A DNA stretch of 64,000 nucleotides, from positions 3,880 to 67,879 of the forward strand of contig JAISKI010000046.1 in NCBI GenBank assembly GCA_031261265.1. Reading direction: 5' to 3'. Positions 30,152-38,590 of the stretch are shown in pieces (positions within the stretch are counted from its first letter, which is position 1; every line of letters starts with the position of its first letter). Made by a program: the position numbers and the translations under genes. The DNA comes from Candidatus Peribacteria bacterium (GTDB lineage: Bacteria; Patescibacteria; JAEDAM01; Absconditabacterales; Absconditicoccaceae). Under the pieces are notes generated by a model. The model saw only the letters and a program-made list of their open reading frames with translations, had not been told where the DNA came from and searched no databases.

Positions 30152-31165
30152 CTAGATATATCTTTTTTTGTAGAGTTTATATCCTCCATAGACGAGCAGA
30201 GCAATAACCACCATTCCTAAAGCATCTTCTACGGGTCCAGTTTTTGGAACTTCCTCAATCTTTGGTGGAGGTGGAGGCGTATCATCAGTTTTCATTGCCT
30301 GCACTGGATAACGGACTTCTTTACCTCCATCTAAGGGTCTAAATCGGAAGAGGTGTTGTCCATCTCGCGTCATCGTGTAATCATATCTTTCATCAGACAT
30401 TTTTACGGTAGCTAGACGGATAAATTTTTCCTGTTGGAGATCAAAGAGCAATAAGTCTGCCAATCCTCCATTTTCTACGGCAGTCCATCTCAAAGTGATC
30501 GTGTTTCCTGAAATAGTATGAGTGACATTTGCTAAGCCCCAGTCGGTGGAAGCTGCTCCATGTTGAGCATAAGAATCCGTTGACTCTCCTTCGGTAGTAG
30601 AGAGAGTAGGAATAGTTTCTGCTGGAGTGGGAGTAGAGATAAACATTGTGTCAAAGTCTCTACAATCCTCACCGCTACCATAACGAGCCTCTGCGAGGTT
30701 GAAACAGAATTGCTTTGAAGGGATTCCGATTTCATTTTTATCATTAATTGCTGGAGAATAGTAGGTGGTAAAAGGCGTAATTACAAGATAATAACTCTGA
30801 GTAGCTACGACTCCATCCTGTACTCCCAAAGAAAAACTTACTTTCCCATCAATACTAATGTTTGCACTTGTGAAACGGAAATCTTTCCCTGATAATTGAA
30901 GATAAGCCTGATCTACATCATCTATAAAATAAGGACTATAACTAATCTTGTAGTCTCTCATCGCCTCCCCATATTTATCATTGAGAAGTGGCGATTCTAA
31001 CTTAACCTCTGAAGCATCTATTGATACGAAAGAAACTTGACTTGCCCCTGTATATCCATGAGGTAAATCTTTAGCTAAATCTGAGACAGCAGGCATTGAT
31101 TGTGCTGTGACGAAAGCGGAAGCTCCTACTACTAAGGAAGTAAGGGAGATTGCTAATTTTTTCAT
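30152..31165 (-). CDS. Secreted protein with C-terminal PKTG-type anchor
   Basis: 337 residues. The N-terminal signal peptide is MKKLAISLTSLVVGASAFVTAQS. The middle has fibronectin III-like strands (ISGNTITLRWTAVENGG). The C-terminus is proline-rich (DDTPPPPPKIEEVPKTGP), followed by a hydrophobic helix (LGMVVIALLVYGGYKLY) and a basic KKRYI tail. That is the layout of a sortase-type sorting signal, with VPKTG in place of LPxTG. It could equally be a simple membrane anchor; no sortase lies in this window. Promoter at 31204-31231. No UGA. Confidence 0.68.
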   Translation of the reverse strand: MKKLAISLTSLVVGASAFVTAQSMPAVSDLAKDLPHGYTGASQVSFVSIDASEVKLESPLLNDKYGEAMRDYKISYSPYFIDDVDQAYLQLSGKDFRFTSANISIDGKVSFSLGVQDGVVATQSYYLVITPFTTYYSPAINDKNEIGIPSKQFCFNLAEARYGSGEDCRDFDTMFISTPTPAETIPTLSTTEGESTDSYAQHGAASTDWGLANVTHTISGNTITLRWTAVENGGLADLLLFDLQQEKFIRLATVKMSDERYDYTMTRDGQHLFRFRPLDGGKEVRYPVQAMKTDDTPPPPPKIEEVPKTGPVEDALGMVVIALLVYGGYKLYKKRYI

Positions 31166-31203
31166 CTGTAATACATAAGTGATAAAATAAATACTACAAA
31201 TAA

Positions 31204-31231
31204 AGTATATTCACAAAAAAAATAAAAGCAA
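31204..31231 (-). promoter_or_regulatory. Promoter for the 30152-31165 gene
   Basis: Minus strand: -35 TTGCTT (31231-31226), 16-bp spacer, -10 TATACT (31209-31204). Confidence 0.65.
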
Positions 31232-31251
31232 ATTTTTAAGGACATTTTTAC

Positions 31252-31275
31252 AAAAAACCTCCCCTTTCAGGGAGG
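31252..31275 (-). terminator. Terminator after yebC
   Basis: Minus strand: CCTCCC, TGAAA loop, GGGGAGG, TTTTTT, 25 bases after the yebC stop. Confidence 0.75.
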
Positions 31276-31299
31276 ATCTATTGAATAATAAGGTAAAAC

Positions 31300-32052
31300 C
31301 TATGAATTCACATTATGATATACATGATCAACATCGTCATCTTCTTCTAAAGCATCGGAGATTCTTTCGAATCTTTCCAAATCTTCTCCTGTTAAATTCA
31401 CCGTATTGTCCGCAAAATAGTGCAAATCCGCTTCGGCGATATGATAGCCTAATTCAGCAATCTGTTTGCGAACGGTAATAAAGTCAGCTTTTTCGGTGTA
31501 TACTTCGGCGGTGCCGTCTTCAATAGCTACATCACTGATAGCGAGTTCCATTACTTCCATTTCAAGTTTATCTGCATCGAAAGGCTCCACTTTTTCCATT
31601 TCTCTACCTTTGTCTTCATATTTGATACTTACTCCATCAATTACGATGAGTCCTTTTTCCTGAAACTGCCGTGCAACTGCACCTATTTCCGCCATCGCAC
31701 CACCTGCTTTGGTCAGAATTGTCCTCACTGCTGAGCTGGTTCTATTCGTATTTGAGGTAATGGTTTTTATCAGAAACGCTGAGCCATTTGGTCCGTAGCC
31801 TTCATACATTACTTCTTTCATTTCTTCGCCTTCCAGCTGTCCAGAACCCTTCAAAATGGCTCTGTCGATGACATCTCTGGGCAATCCGTGGTATCTCGCT
31901 TTTTCGAGGACCATTTCCAAAGCGGGGTTCATTTTAGGGTCTGCACCGTTTTTTGCAGCCATTTGGATTTTCTTTCCGATGATAGAGTAGATCCTTGATT
32001 TTGCAGCATCTCCACTTGCTTTTCTGGCTGCGATACTATGTCGTCTTCCCAT
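31300..32052 (-). CDS. yebC: YebC/PmpR family protein
   Basis: 250 residues. The family acts as a transcription regulator (PmpR) or as a translation factor that relieves polyproline stalling. The N-terminal signature is GRRHSIAARKASGDAAKSRI (usual form GHSKWxxIKHKKxxxDAKRxK), then ADPKMNPALEMVLEKARYHG, LPRDVIDRAILKG and MYEGYGPNGSAFLI, all family hallmarks. The length is usual. Start at ATG 32052; upstream extension is not family-like. It follows the RhuM gene by 40 bases, so the two may share a transcript. No UGA. Confidence 0.9.
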   Translation of the reverse strand: MGRRHSIAARKASGDAAKSRIYSIIGKKIQMAAKNGADPKMNPALEMVLEKARYHGLPRDVIDRAILKGSGQLEGEEMKEVMYEGYGPNGSAFLIKTITSNTNRTSSAVRTILTKAGGAMAEIGAVARQFQEKGLIVIDGVSIKYEDKGREMEKVEPFDADKLEMEVMELAISDVAIEDGTAEVYTEKADFITVRKQIAELGYHIAEADLHYFADNTVNLTGEDLERFERISDALEEDDDVDHVYHNVNS

Positions 32053-32092
32053 GGGTGATAGTGATAAGAGTAAAAGTCTGACTTCTGTAATG

Positions 32093-33157
32093 TTATGGAT
32101 TTGGTTGTTGATTTCCAGAGGAAGAGATTTCTCCCAGCAATTCACTTTCCAGCAGTTCAAACCTGTCAAAATCACTCTGAAAAACCTGATCCTGAGTAAT
32201 ACGATATTTTTCAAATTCCGTTTCAGCTTTTTCTTTTGCTATTTGTGCAGAGATTCTCCCTGCATCTTGTAGCAATTTTTGATCATCAGCTAGAAGAAAT
32301 TTATCTAAACGAATCGCCCAATCTGCCATTGTCATCGTAATTCATTTTTTAGCTCTATTCTCTGCCAAATCCAGATAAGCATTCACAATTCTTCCTAGAG
32401 ATTCTAGTTCATCTTTAGTTAAATAATTTTTCGCGATAGCTACATCAGCTTTTCTGATAGGTCATTTTGGACTATATTTTCGAGTAGTGAGTCCCATATG
32501 TTCTTTATCAGCATCAGTTCTGTGATGAATAATCTCTGCTGCTGTCTGTCAGGTTATCGCGAAATGGAGCTTATTTTGTACGGTTGCAAAAAATTCTAAT
32601 GTTTGTGGAGCTTGAGGATCATAATCAATACTACATTGAGCATAAATATCGGTGATTTTCTGATAGAATCTCCTCTCACTCATGCGTATAGCACGAATTC
32701 TCTCCAATTGTTCATCAAAATAATCCTTTCCAAAAGGTTGATGAGGATTTTTGAGTCTTTTGTCATCCATAGCAAACCCTTTGATGATATATTCTTTCAG
32801 GACTTGTGATGCTCGAATTCTGAATCTTGTGGCTTGTCTGCTATTTACACGGTAGCCAACTGAAATGATAGCATCGAGATTGTAAAAAGCAATATTTCTC
32901 TGAACCTGCCTCTCGCCTTCTGTTTGAACTATTGGGAATTTCCCAAGAGTTGCTCATTCTTCTAATTCTCAGGTAGCGTAAATATTTTTTAAGTGTTCGT
33001 TAATTGTGGAAATATCAACTCCAAAAAGTTCTGCCATGGTTTTCTGATTGAGCCAAATAGTTTCATTAAATAACCATGCTTCTACCCTTACTTCTCAGTC
33101 AGGAGCAGTATAGATAAGAAAATCCGAAAAGTCTGAGGGGACAATATTAGTTAACAT
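32093..33157 (-). CDS. RhuM-family protein
   Basis: 354 residues of the RhuM family (first noted on a Salmonella pathogenicity island; function unclear, some members linked to toxin-antitoxin or phage islands). Family features: FSDFLIYTAPDGEVRVEAWL at the start, ETIWLNQKTMAELFGVDIST (a DNA-binding-like block), NLDAIISVGYRVNSRQATRF and RASQVLKEYIIKGF. The C-terminus is a helical coil. At least five UGA codons, including PDGEVRV and AITGQTAAEII, are glycine, so the gene has been in this code long enough to acquire them. Mobile by family habit. Promoter at 33188-33215. Confidence 0.85.
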
Positions 33158-33187
33158 TTTTGAGATAAGAGAGATAAATCCACCAGA

Positions 33188-33215
33188 GTATAGAAATTTA
33201 ATTTTCTATTGCAAG
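33188..33215 (-). promoter_or_regulatory. Promoter for the RhuM gene
   Basis: Minus strand: -35 TTGCAA (33215-33210), 16-bp spacer, -10 TATACT (33193-33188). The spacer carries TAGAAAATTAAATTTCTA, a near palindrome that could be an operator. Confidence 0.65.
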
Positions 33216-33257
33216 ATATTTTTGACAGAAAATTATTTTTATGTTCCAGAGGATATC

Positions 33258-33701
33258 TTACTCTCTCTTTCCATTAATTACCTCCTTGATATCCTGCAAC
33301 CTGTGTCCTTTCCTCATCAGTTTTTGAATGATATCAAATCCATCTACCCCTTTCTTCTTGTACGCTTCAATTTCTTTCCTAATCCCTGAGGCTATTCCTT
33401 CGCTGATGTCAGCTTTATTTTCTTCTATAAGCTGGTCTAAGAGCCCTTTATCAATCCCTTTTTGTTGTAATTTCTGCTTAATCACGAAAACAGGCTTCCC
33501 CTTTTTGATCACTTCGCTGTAAAAGTAGCTTTCCGCATATTTATAATCATTAATGAAGTCGTTTTTTTTCAGACTTTCCATCGTGTGGGTGATTTGTTCG
33601 GTGTCGTAGCCTTTTTTGTACAGTAAAATCCTCATCTCCTGCTCCGTCTTGGGATAGCGAGAAAGGTAAGAAAGTGCGTATTCCATGCAGGGATTTGCCA
33701 T
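33258..33701 (-). CDS. recX: RecX family regulatory protein
   Basis: 147 residues matching RecX, which binds RecA filaments and modulates recombination. Family pattern: ALSYLSRYPKTEQEMRILLY, KKGYDTEQITHTMESLKKND, FINDYKYAESYF, and GIDKGLLDQLIEE. Slightly short but complete. Start at ATG 33701. It follows tsf by about 184 bases on the same strand. No recA lies in the window. No UGA. Confidence 0.85.
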   Translation of the reverse strand: MANPCMEYALSYLSRYPKTEQEMRILLYKKGYDTEQITHTMESLKKNDFINDYKYAESYFYSEVIKKGKPVFVIKQKLQQKGIDKGLLDQLIEENKADISEGIASGIRKEIEAYKKKGVDGFDIIQKLMRKGHRLQDIKEVINGKRE

Positions 33702-33885
33702 TGTGATGTTCAAAGTAAGATAAAAAGAAATCTGATTATCCCGATTGTTCGGGAATTGTAGTATGGCGATTTCTCCTGCGTTATCAAGGTCAGATTTTAG
33801 GTAGAAAAAGCTTCCCGATTTCATCCGAAGATTCAGAAGTAAATCAAGAAGCTTTCTATTTAAATAGTCTGATTTTTTCTTGCTA

Positions 33886-34680
33886 TTAAATAGCGAATCT
33901 GATAAACTTGCTAACCACAAATCCTTCCGTGAGCAAATCTTTTACTTTCTTCCCACCATCACGAATGTATTCCTGTTCGAGTAGCACATCATCAGCAAAT
34001 GCTTTATCAATTTTTCCTTTCACGATATTCTCAATCATTGCTTCTGGCTTCCCAGCTGCTTTGAGTTCTTCGGTGAATTTTATTTTGAGTGCATCTTTTT
34101 CACTGGTAGAAATTTCCTCAAAAGAAAGATACGTTGGGTTCATTGCAGCAACTTGTAAAGCGAGTTCTTTTGCGATTTCTTCACTTCCATCAAAGTAAAT
34201 AACAGAAGCAACTTTATTTCCTGGATGATTATAAGCAAAAGTCTGGTCGGTAGTGATGAGGACTCCTCCGATTTTGATATTCTCTCCGATTTTTCCTACG
34301 AAGTCGGTAATCAGAGAAGTAATTTCTGATTGGATGTTTTCATCGAGTTCCTCAAAACTCTCTACGTTTTTAGTAGAACTAGCAAGTTTATCGAAAACGT
34401 TTGCAAACAAGGTCTGGAAATGTTCATTTTTCACTACAAAATCAGTTTCGCAAAGTAATTTGAGTCCAATAGTTTTTCCCTCGCGAGTTTCTACTTTAAT
34501 CATTCCTTCATTCGTCTCTCTGTCAGCTTTTTTTCCCGCTTTAGCGACTCCTTTTTTCTTCAATACTTCAATAGCTTGTTGGAGGTCTCCACCGCATTCT
34601 TCTAGAGCAGATTTACAATCTCCGAGAGGAGCGAAGGTAGTATCGCGAAGTTCTTTAACCAAGTTTAAGTCTATTTTCAT
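33886..34680 (-). CDS. tsf: Elongation factor Ts
   Basis: 264 residues. EF-Ts exchanges GDP on EF-Tu during translation. The N-terminal UBA-like domain with LVKELRDTTFAPLGDCKSAL and the conserved CETDFVVKN are clear, as is the C-terminal AAMNPTYLSFEEIS. Normally paired with rpsB; here rpsB is absent, and the neighbours are recX downstream and a DUF4870-like gene upstream. No UGA, as in L4, another highly expressed protein. Confidence 0.95.
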   Translation of the reverse strand: MKIDLNLVKELRDTTFAPLGDCKSALEECGGDLQQAIEVLKKKGVAKAGKKADRETNEGMIKVETREGKTIGLKLLCETDFVVKNEHFQTLFANVFDKLASSTKNVESFEELDENIQSEITSLITDFVGKIGENIKIGGVLITTDQTFAYNHPGNKVASVIYFDGSEEIAKELALQVAAMNPTYLSFEEISTSEKDALKIKFTEELKAAGKPEAMIENIVKGKIDKAFADDVLLEQEYIRDGGKKVKDLLTEGFVVSKFIRFAI

Positions 34681-34721
34681 GGTATCCTATATATAAATGA
34701 ATAAAAAATCTGAATCTTGAT

Positions 34722-35228
34722 CTATTGTTTCCCAATTTCATATTGGGTGAGATCAATTTCAGGAGATGAGCTATTTGTAGGGATTTGTTGTGGATTTTCA
34801 AGTCCAATTTTGCTCTGGTAATGATCTGCATCAAAAAGATTTAAAACCCAGCTTCCTAATCCTGCAAATCCAGAAAAAAACTTAGTTGCTCCGTTGGTGT
34901 CTCGTTGATATTTTCCATCGTAGGCTTGTTTTATACAGAGGATTCCGAGGATGAGCACAGGAATAGTAATAATTCCTCCGAGGATAGAAAAAAATTTTCC
35001 AAAGAGGAGTCCAAAGATGAATAAGATTACGTCCAAAAAAATTATTAGCACGAGAAGCACTATCCATCCCATGGATTGTTTGATATGATGGTGCATGTAG
35101 GGGGAAACGTCTTGTTGCTGGAGCGAGAGGAGCAATCCAACGAAAAGGTACATCATCACCGCTTGCTTTTTTTCTGCACTGCTGGGAAGGTAGTTATCCC
35201 GAGTATTCGGAGTCAGATTTTCAGACAT
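34722..35228 (-). CDS. DUF4870-like membrane protein
   Basis: 168 residues with about three to four hydrophobic segments (MGWIVLLVLIIFLDVILFIF; FSILGGIITIPVLILGIL). The YMHHHIKQSMGW block resembles the HAKQALNW-type box of DUF4870 proteins. Polar N- and C-terminal tails. Function unknown. It lies 28 bases downstream of the 35257 gene and 41 upstream of tsf. No UGA. Confidence 0.6.
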   Translation of the reverse strand: MSENLTPNTRDNYLPSSAEKKQAVMMYLFVGLLLSLQQQDVSPYMHHHIKQSMGWIVLLVLIIFLDVILFIFGLLFGKFFSILGGIITIPVLILGILCIKQAYDGKYQRDTNGATKFFSGFAGLGSWVLNLFDADHYQSKIGLENPQQIPTNSSSPEIDLTQYEIGKQ

Positions 35229-35256
35229 AGAGGTAGGAGTAGCTAAGTAAAGTAGG

Positions 35257-35448
35257 TTATTTTTTATGATATCCTTTTTTGTCTCGATCGAAGTATAGAA
35301 TCATGTTGTAGATCTCTTTGTGGAGTTTGCTGTCTGTGAAGGTGGGATTTTTTGCACATAAGGAAAGAATTAATTCTTCCACGGATCCAGAGTGGATGGC
35401 GGATGATTGCAGGGGAGCTTTATTCTCCTGTGCTTGAAGTTCCATCAT
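35257..35448 (-). CDS. Small hypothetical protein
   Basis: 63 residues: EELILSLCAKNPTFTDSKLH and a Lys-rich tail. It probably shares a transcript with the 34722 gene. Coding status is plausible from position and composition but not proven. Confidence 0.4.
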   Translation of the reverse strand: MMELQAQENKAPLQSSAIHSGSVEELILSLCAKNPTFTDSKLHKEIYNMILYFDRDKKGYHKK

Positions 35449-35533
35449 TAGAAAAAGTAAAGTAAATCGTATGTATCATATAGAAGCGGAGCGGAGATAC
35501 AAGAGAATTTTTTTGTGTAAAAATTGGAGATAG

Positions 35534-35563
35534 AAAAAAGATAGCCCGTAAGGTCAGGCTACC
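35534..35563 (-). terminator. Terminator for the 35572-35754 gene
   Basis: Minus strand: GGTAGCC ... GGGCTATC hairpin, then TTTTTT. Confidence 0.65.
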
Positions 35564-35571
35564 TTGTTAAT

Positions 35572-35754
35572 TTAGAACAAGAGGAAATTAAGAATCTCCC
35601 AAAAGAAGATTACGATGAGAACCTCTATCAGCAGGCAGATTCCTATCATCCACGCGAAGAAAGGAATATCCTTTTTTGTTGGACGTAATTCTCCCCAATC
35701 TAGGTTAGCAAACCATGTTGCAAACCTCAAAAACGTTTCTTTCACTTTTCTCAT
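35572..35754 (-). CDS. Small single-pass membrane protein, possibly SecE
   Basis: 60 residues. An N-terminal amphipathic stretch with a LRPTKKD motif is followed by one hydrophobic helix (FFAWMIGICLLIEVLIVIFF). SecE, the small essential subunit of the Sec translocon, has the same length and order, with a WPTxxE motif before its helix; here RPTKKD occupies that place. nusG, its usual neighbour, is absent. So SecE is plausible but not shown. Own promoter and terminator. No UGA. Confidence 0.42.
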   Translation of the reverse strand: MRKVKETFLRFATWFANLDWGELRPTKKDIPFFAWMIGICLLIEVLIVIFFWEILNFLLF

Positions 35755-35773
35755 ATCTTTTTTATTTTTTGAT

Positions 35774-35801
35774 ATAATATCTAATCTTATTGTAAAGTCA
35801 A
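35774..35801 (-). promoter_or_regulatory. Promoter for the 35572-35754 gene
   Basis: Minus strand: -35 TTGACT (35801-35796), 16-bp spacer, -10 TATTAT (35779-35774). Confidence 0.68.
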
Positions 35802-35826
35802 GTCGACTTTCTGGGGGTTCTTTTCC

Positions 35827-35854
35827 TTGTAAAAGCGTCTGATTTTTTTATACT
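35827..35854 (+). promoter_or_regulatory. Promoter for ychF
   Basis: -35 TTGTAA (35827-35832), 16-bp spacer, -10 TATACT (35849-35854), 59 bases before the ychF ATG. Confidence 0.55.
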
Positions 35855-35912
35855 GCTTGCAGAGAAATCTTTTTTCTTCCCTCTTTTTTATCCTTTTCTT
35901 CTTTCCCTTCTC

Positions 35913-37019
35913 ATGAAAATTGGAATTGTTTGATTACCTAATGTTTGAAAATCTACACTTTTTAATGCATTGACGAAATCCTATTCTGCTCCAGCGGAAA
36001 ATTTTCCTTTTTGTACGATCGATCCCAACGTGGGAATCGTGGATGTAAAAGATGAAAGGGTTGATGCTTTGGCTGAGTTATCTCATTCTCAGAAAAAAGT
36101 GTATGCTGCGACGGAATTTGTGGATATTGCAGGATTGGTGAAAGGAGCCAGTAAAGGTGAAGGGTTGGGAAATAAATTTTTGGCAAATATCAGAGAGACT
36201 GATGTGATTGTGCAGGTTCTTAGACATTTTCAGGATGCAGATGTGGTACATGTGGAGGGAGCAATTGATCCTCTGAGAGATGTGGAAATTATTAATATGG
36301 AGCTGATTTTTGCTGATTTAGAGCATATTGAAAGGACGCTCCCTAGTCTACAAAAAAAAGCAAAAACCTGAAATGCAACTACTGACGATAAAAAATTAGT
36401 GGAAATCTTGGAACTCATCCAAAAAACCTTACTTGAAGGAAAATTGGCTCATACGATCAAAGATCAGTTTTCTGCTGATGATTTGAAACTTCTTAAATCT
36501 TATAATTTCCTCACGTTCAAATCTTTTATTTATGCTTTGAATATTTCTCAGGATGATATTGCAAATGCTCAGTCTTTGAAAGAGGAGTTTTCTGCGAAAT
36601 TGCAGGCTCCTGTGGCGGTAGTTTGTGTGAAAATTGAGCAAGAAATGATGGAGATGTCCACTCCTGAAAAATTGGATTTCCTAGCAGAAATGTATGCTAT
36701 GGAACATGCAAATATTCCGACTTTAGATAATCTTATTTCTTTGGCGTTCAAAACCCTTGGCCTAATGTATTATTTTACTACAGGAGAAAAGGAAACGAAA
36801 GCTTGGACGATCCCTATTGGTTCCACAGCTCCACAGGCTGCCTGAGCTATCCATTCAGATTTTGAAAAAGGATTCATTAAAGCTGAAGTGGTAAGTTATA
36901 CTGAATTACTTTCCACGGGTTCTCGAGGGAAAGCGAGGGAAAAAGGTGTTTTACGTCTAGAAGGGAAAAATTATATTGTTCAGGATGGAGATGTGATGAT
37001 TTTTAAATTTAATGTATAA
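35913..37019 (+). CDS. ychF: Redox-responsive ATPase/GTPase YchF (OLA1)
   Basis: 368 residues, the family's usual length. YchF is a ribosome-associated P-loop ATPase. The N-terminus reads MKIGIVGLPNVGKSTLF, in which both P-loop glycines are UGA; this is the clearest single proof of the recoding. Other motifs: [20 protein letters not shown] (switch II), the coiled-coil helical part (residues about 130-200), and a TGS domain with KEVKAWTI-like sequence ([20 protein letters not shown]) and [18 protein letters not shown]. Further UGA codons lie in KTGNAT and QAAGAI. The uvrB-like gene follows nine bases later, so they are cotranscribed. Confidence 0.95.
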
Positions 37020-37028
37020 GTATAATTC

Positions 37029-37829
37029 ATGCCAAACTATCAAAAAAAACTGTCCCAATATCTTCAACTGGATCAATCCTCTTTAGATTGTTTCGCTCGC
37101 AATGATGGGAAATCTCAGGACGCATTTTTGCCACACCTCCTCAAAAAATTTGATGAACATATCGCTAAAAATGGGAAGATTTTGTTGATTACGTTGACGA
37201 AAAAATCCAGTGAAGAAGTGACAAATTTTTTGGTTTCAAAGGGATATAAAGCTTTCTATTTGCATAGCGAAGTAGCTACGATGGATAGATGGGAAATTAT
37301 TAAAAAGCTGAAAGCTGGAGTCATTGATATTATTGTTGGAGTAAATTTGCTTCGTGAGGGGATAGATCTGCCTGAAGTGACCTTAATCGCTGTACTCGAT
37401 GCGGATAAAGAAGGATTTTTGCGTTCTACTACTTCTCTGATTCAGATTATTGGTCGTGCTGCTAGAAACCCTGCAAGTGAAGTGATCCTTTATGCTGATA
37501 ATTTTACAGAAAGTATGCTCAAAGCTCTTTGGGAGACGTATCGTCGCCGTTCGATCCAGGAGAAACATAATACTAAACATGGTATTATTCCTACTGCTGC
37601 TACTTCTAATGTAAAAGATTTAGAGATTGTGAAAACTGATGAAGATTTGACTCAACAATTCTCTTCGCTTACGCGTGGGAAAGTCAAAAGACTCAAAAGG
37701 ATGACCAAGGCTGAAAAAGCTTTGATTGCTAAAGATTTAAAAAGTCAGTTGGATCTTGCTATTAAAGAACGAAGATTTGAAGATGCTGCGGTGGTCCGTG
37801 ATCAATTAAAAGAATTGGAGGGGGATTAG
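37029..37829 (+). CDS. UvrB C-terminal half, stand-alone
   Basis: 266 residues matching only the C-terminal half of UvrB, the DNA-damage-binding helicase of nucleotide excision repair. Visible: ILLITLTKKSSEEVTNFLVS, YLHSEVATMDRWEIIKKL, VGVNLLREGIDLPEVTLIAV, DADKEGFLRSTTSLIQIIGR AA (helicase motifs V and VI) and the UVR motif region RRFEDAAVVRDQLKELEG. Absent: the Walker A half, the beta-hairpin domain and motif II. Full UvrB is about 670 residues. The first ~45 residues are not UvrB-like. No stop or frameshift separates it from a lost N-terminus: it lies just after ychF with its own ATG. No UGA. It may be a reduced protein, a partner of a separate N-terminal half elsewhere, or a relic. Confidence 0.8.
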   Translation: MPNYQKKLSQYLQLDQSSLDCFARNDGKSQDAFLPHLLKKFDEHIAKNGKILLITLTKKSSEEVTNFLVSKGYKAFYLHSEVATMDRWEIIKKLKAGVIDIIVGVNLLREGIDLPEVTLIAVLDADKEGFLRSTTSLIQIIGRAARNPASEVILYADNFTESMLKALWETYRRRSIQEKHNTKHGIIPTAATSNVKDLEIVKTDEDLTQQFSSLTRGKVKRLKRMTKAEKALIAKDLKSQLDLAIKERRFEDAAVVRDQLKELEGD

Positions 37830-37867
37830 GATAGTAAAAAGTCCTCTAAAAAAATAAAAAAATTGAC

Positions 37868-37895
37868 TTGCATTCAGCTTTCAAATCTGTATGAT
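37868..37895 (+). promoter_or_regulatory. Promoter and leader of rplC
   Basis: -35 TTGCAT (37868-37873), 16-bp spacer, -10 TATGAT (37890-37895). The leader that follows has a small hairpin, CCTCT ... AGAGG (37906-37921), which could be a regulatory structure but is not a known r-protein leader. Confidence 0.6.
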
Positions 37896-37956
37896 ACCAG
37901 CACCGCCTCTTTCTGTAGAGGATCAATTACGTGTTTTAATTAGCCCTAATATAGCA

Positions 37957-38562
37957 ATGTATACGAAAGGATGATTGGTAGTTTCCAAAAAGGAAATGAC
38001 GAGAATACGACAGGACGGGAAAATGGTTCCTGTGACGCTCGTGGAAATTTTACCACAAAAAGTTTTGAGATATAAAACCACGGACAAAGACGGATATCAA
38101 GCCGTAGTTATCGGAGTCAATGAAACGGAAACTAAGAAAGAAAAAGGACAAAAACTGGCTTACGATACGGTCGTAGAATTCAAGGTTGACGAGAATTTTC
38201 AGACTTCCCACGAAGCTGGTTCAGATTTGGATCTTTCCTTTTTGGAAGGAATCGAAACCGTTTCTGTAAAAGGAGTATCCAAAGGAAAAGGATATCAAGG
38301 AGTGATGAAAAGATTTCATCTGCAAGGAGGACCAAAAACACACGGTTCTAAATTCCACAGACATGTCGGTTCAATGGGAAACAGAAAACCCAGAAGAACA
38401 ATGAAAAATCATCCACATGCGGGACATATGGGAGATGAACTCATTACTTTGAAAAAAATCAGTATTCTGGATCGTTTAAATAAGGAAAATGAACAACTTC
38501 TCGTAGTAAAAGGATCACTTCCTGGTGCCAGAAATTCTCAGCTCAAATTCATTATTGAATAA
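37957..38562 (+). CDS. rplC: Ribosomal protein L3
   Basis: 201 residues. L3 binds 23S rRNA early in assembly. Start MYTKGGLVVSKKEMTRIRQDGKMVP, with the UGA at 37972 as Gly, aligns with the family's MKGILGRKVGMTQIF start. The conserved core KRFHLQGGPKTHGSKFHRHVGS and GHMGDE are present. ATG 37957 is used; an in-frame ATG at 37891 overlaps the -10 region. It sits with L4 only, not in a full S10 operon. Confidence 0.95.
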
Positions 38563-38590
38563 TTTTAATTACCTTAACTACCCGCGTAAA

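Noticed and set aside
32093..33157. RhuM region as several short genes
   Set aside because: The fragments share one frame through UGA and match the RhuM family end to end.
37891..37956. Upstream start of L3 at ATG 37891
   Set aside because: It overlaps the -10 box and would add residues not found in L3 proteins.
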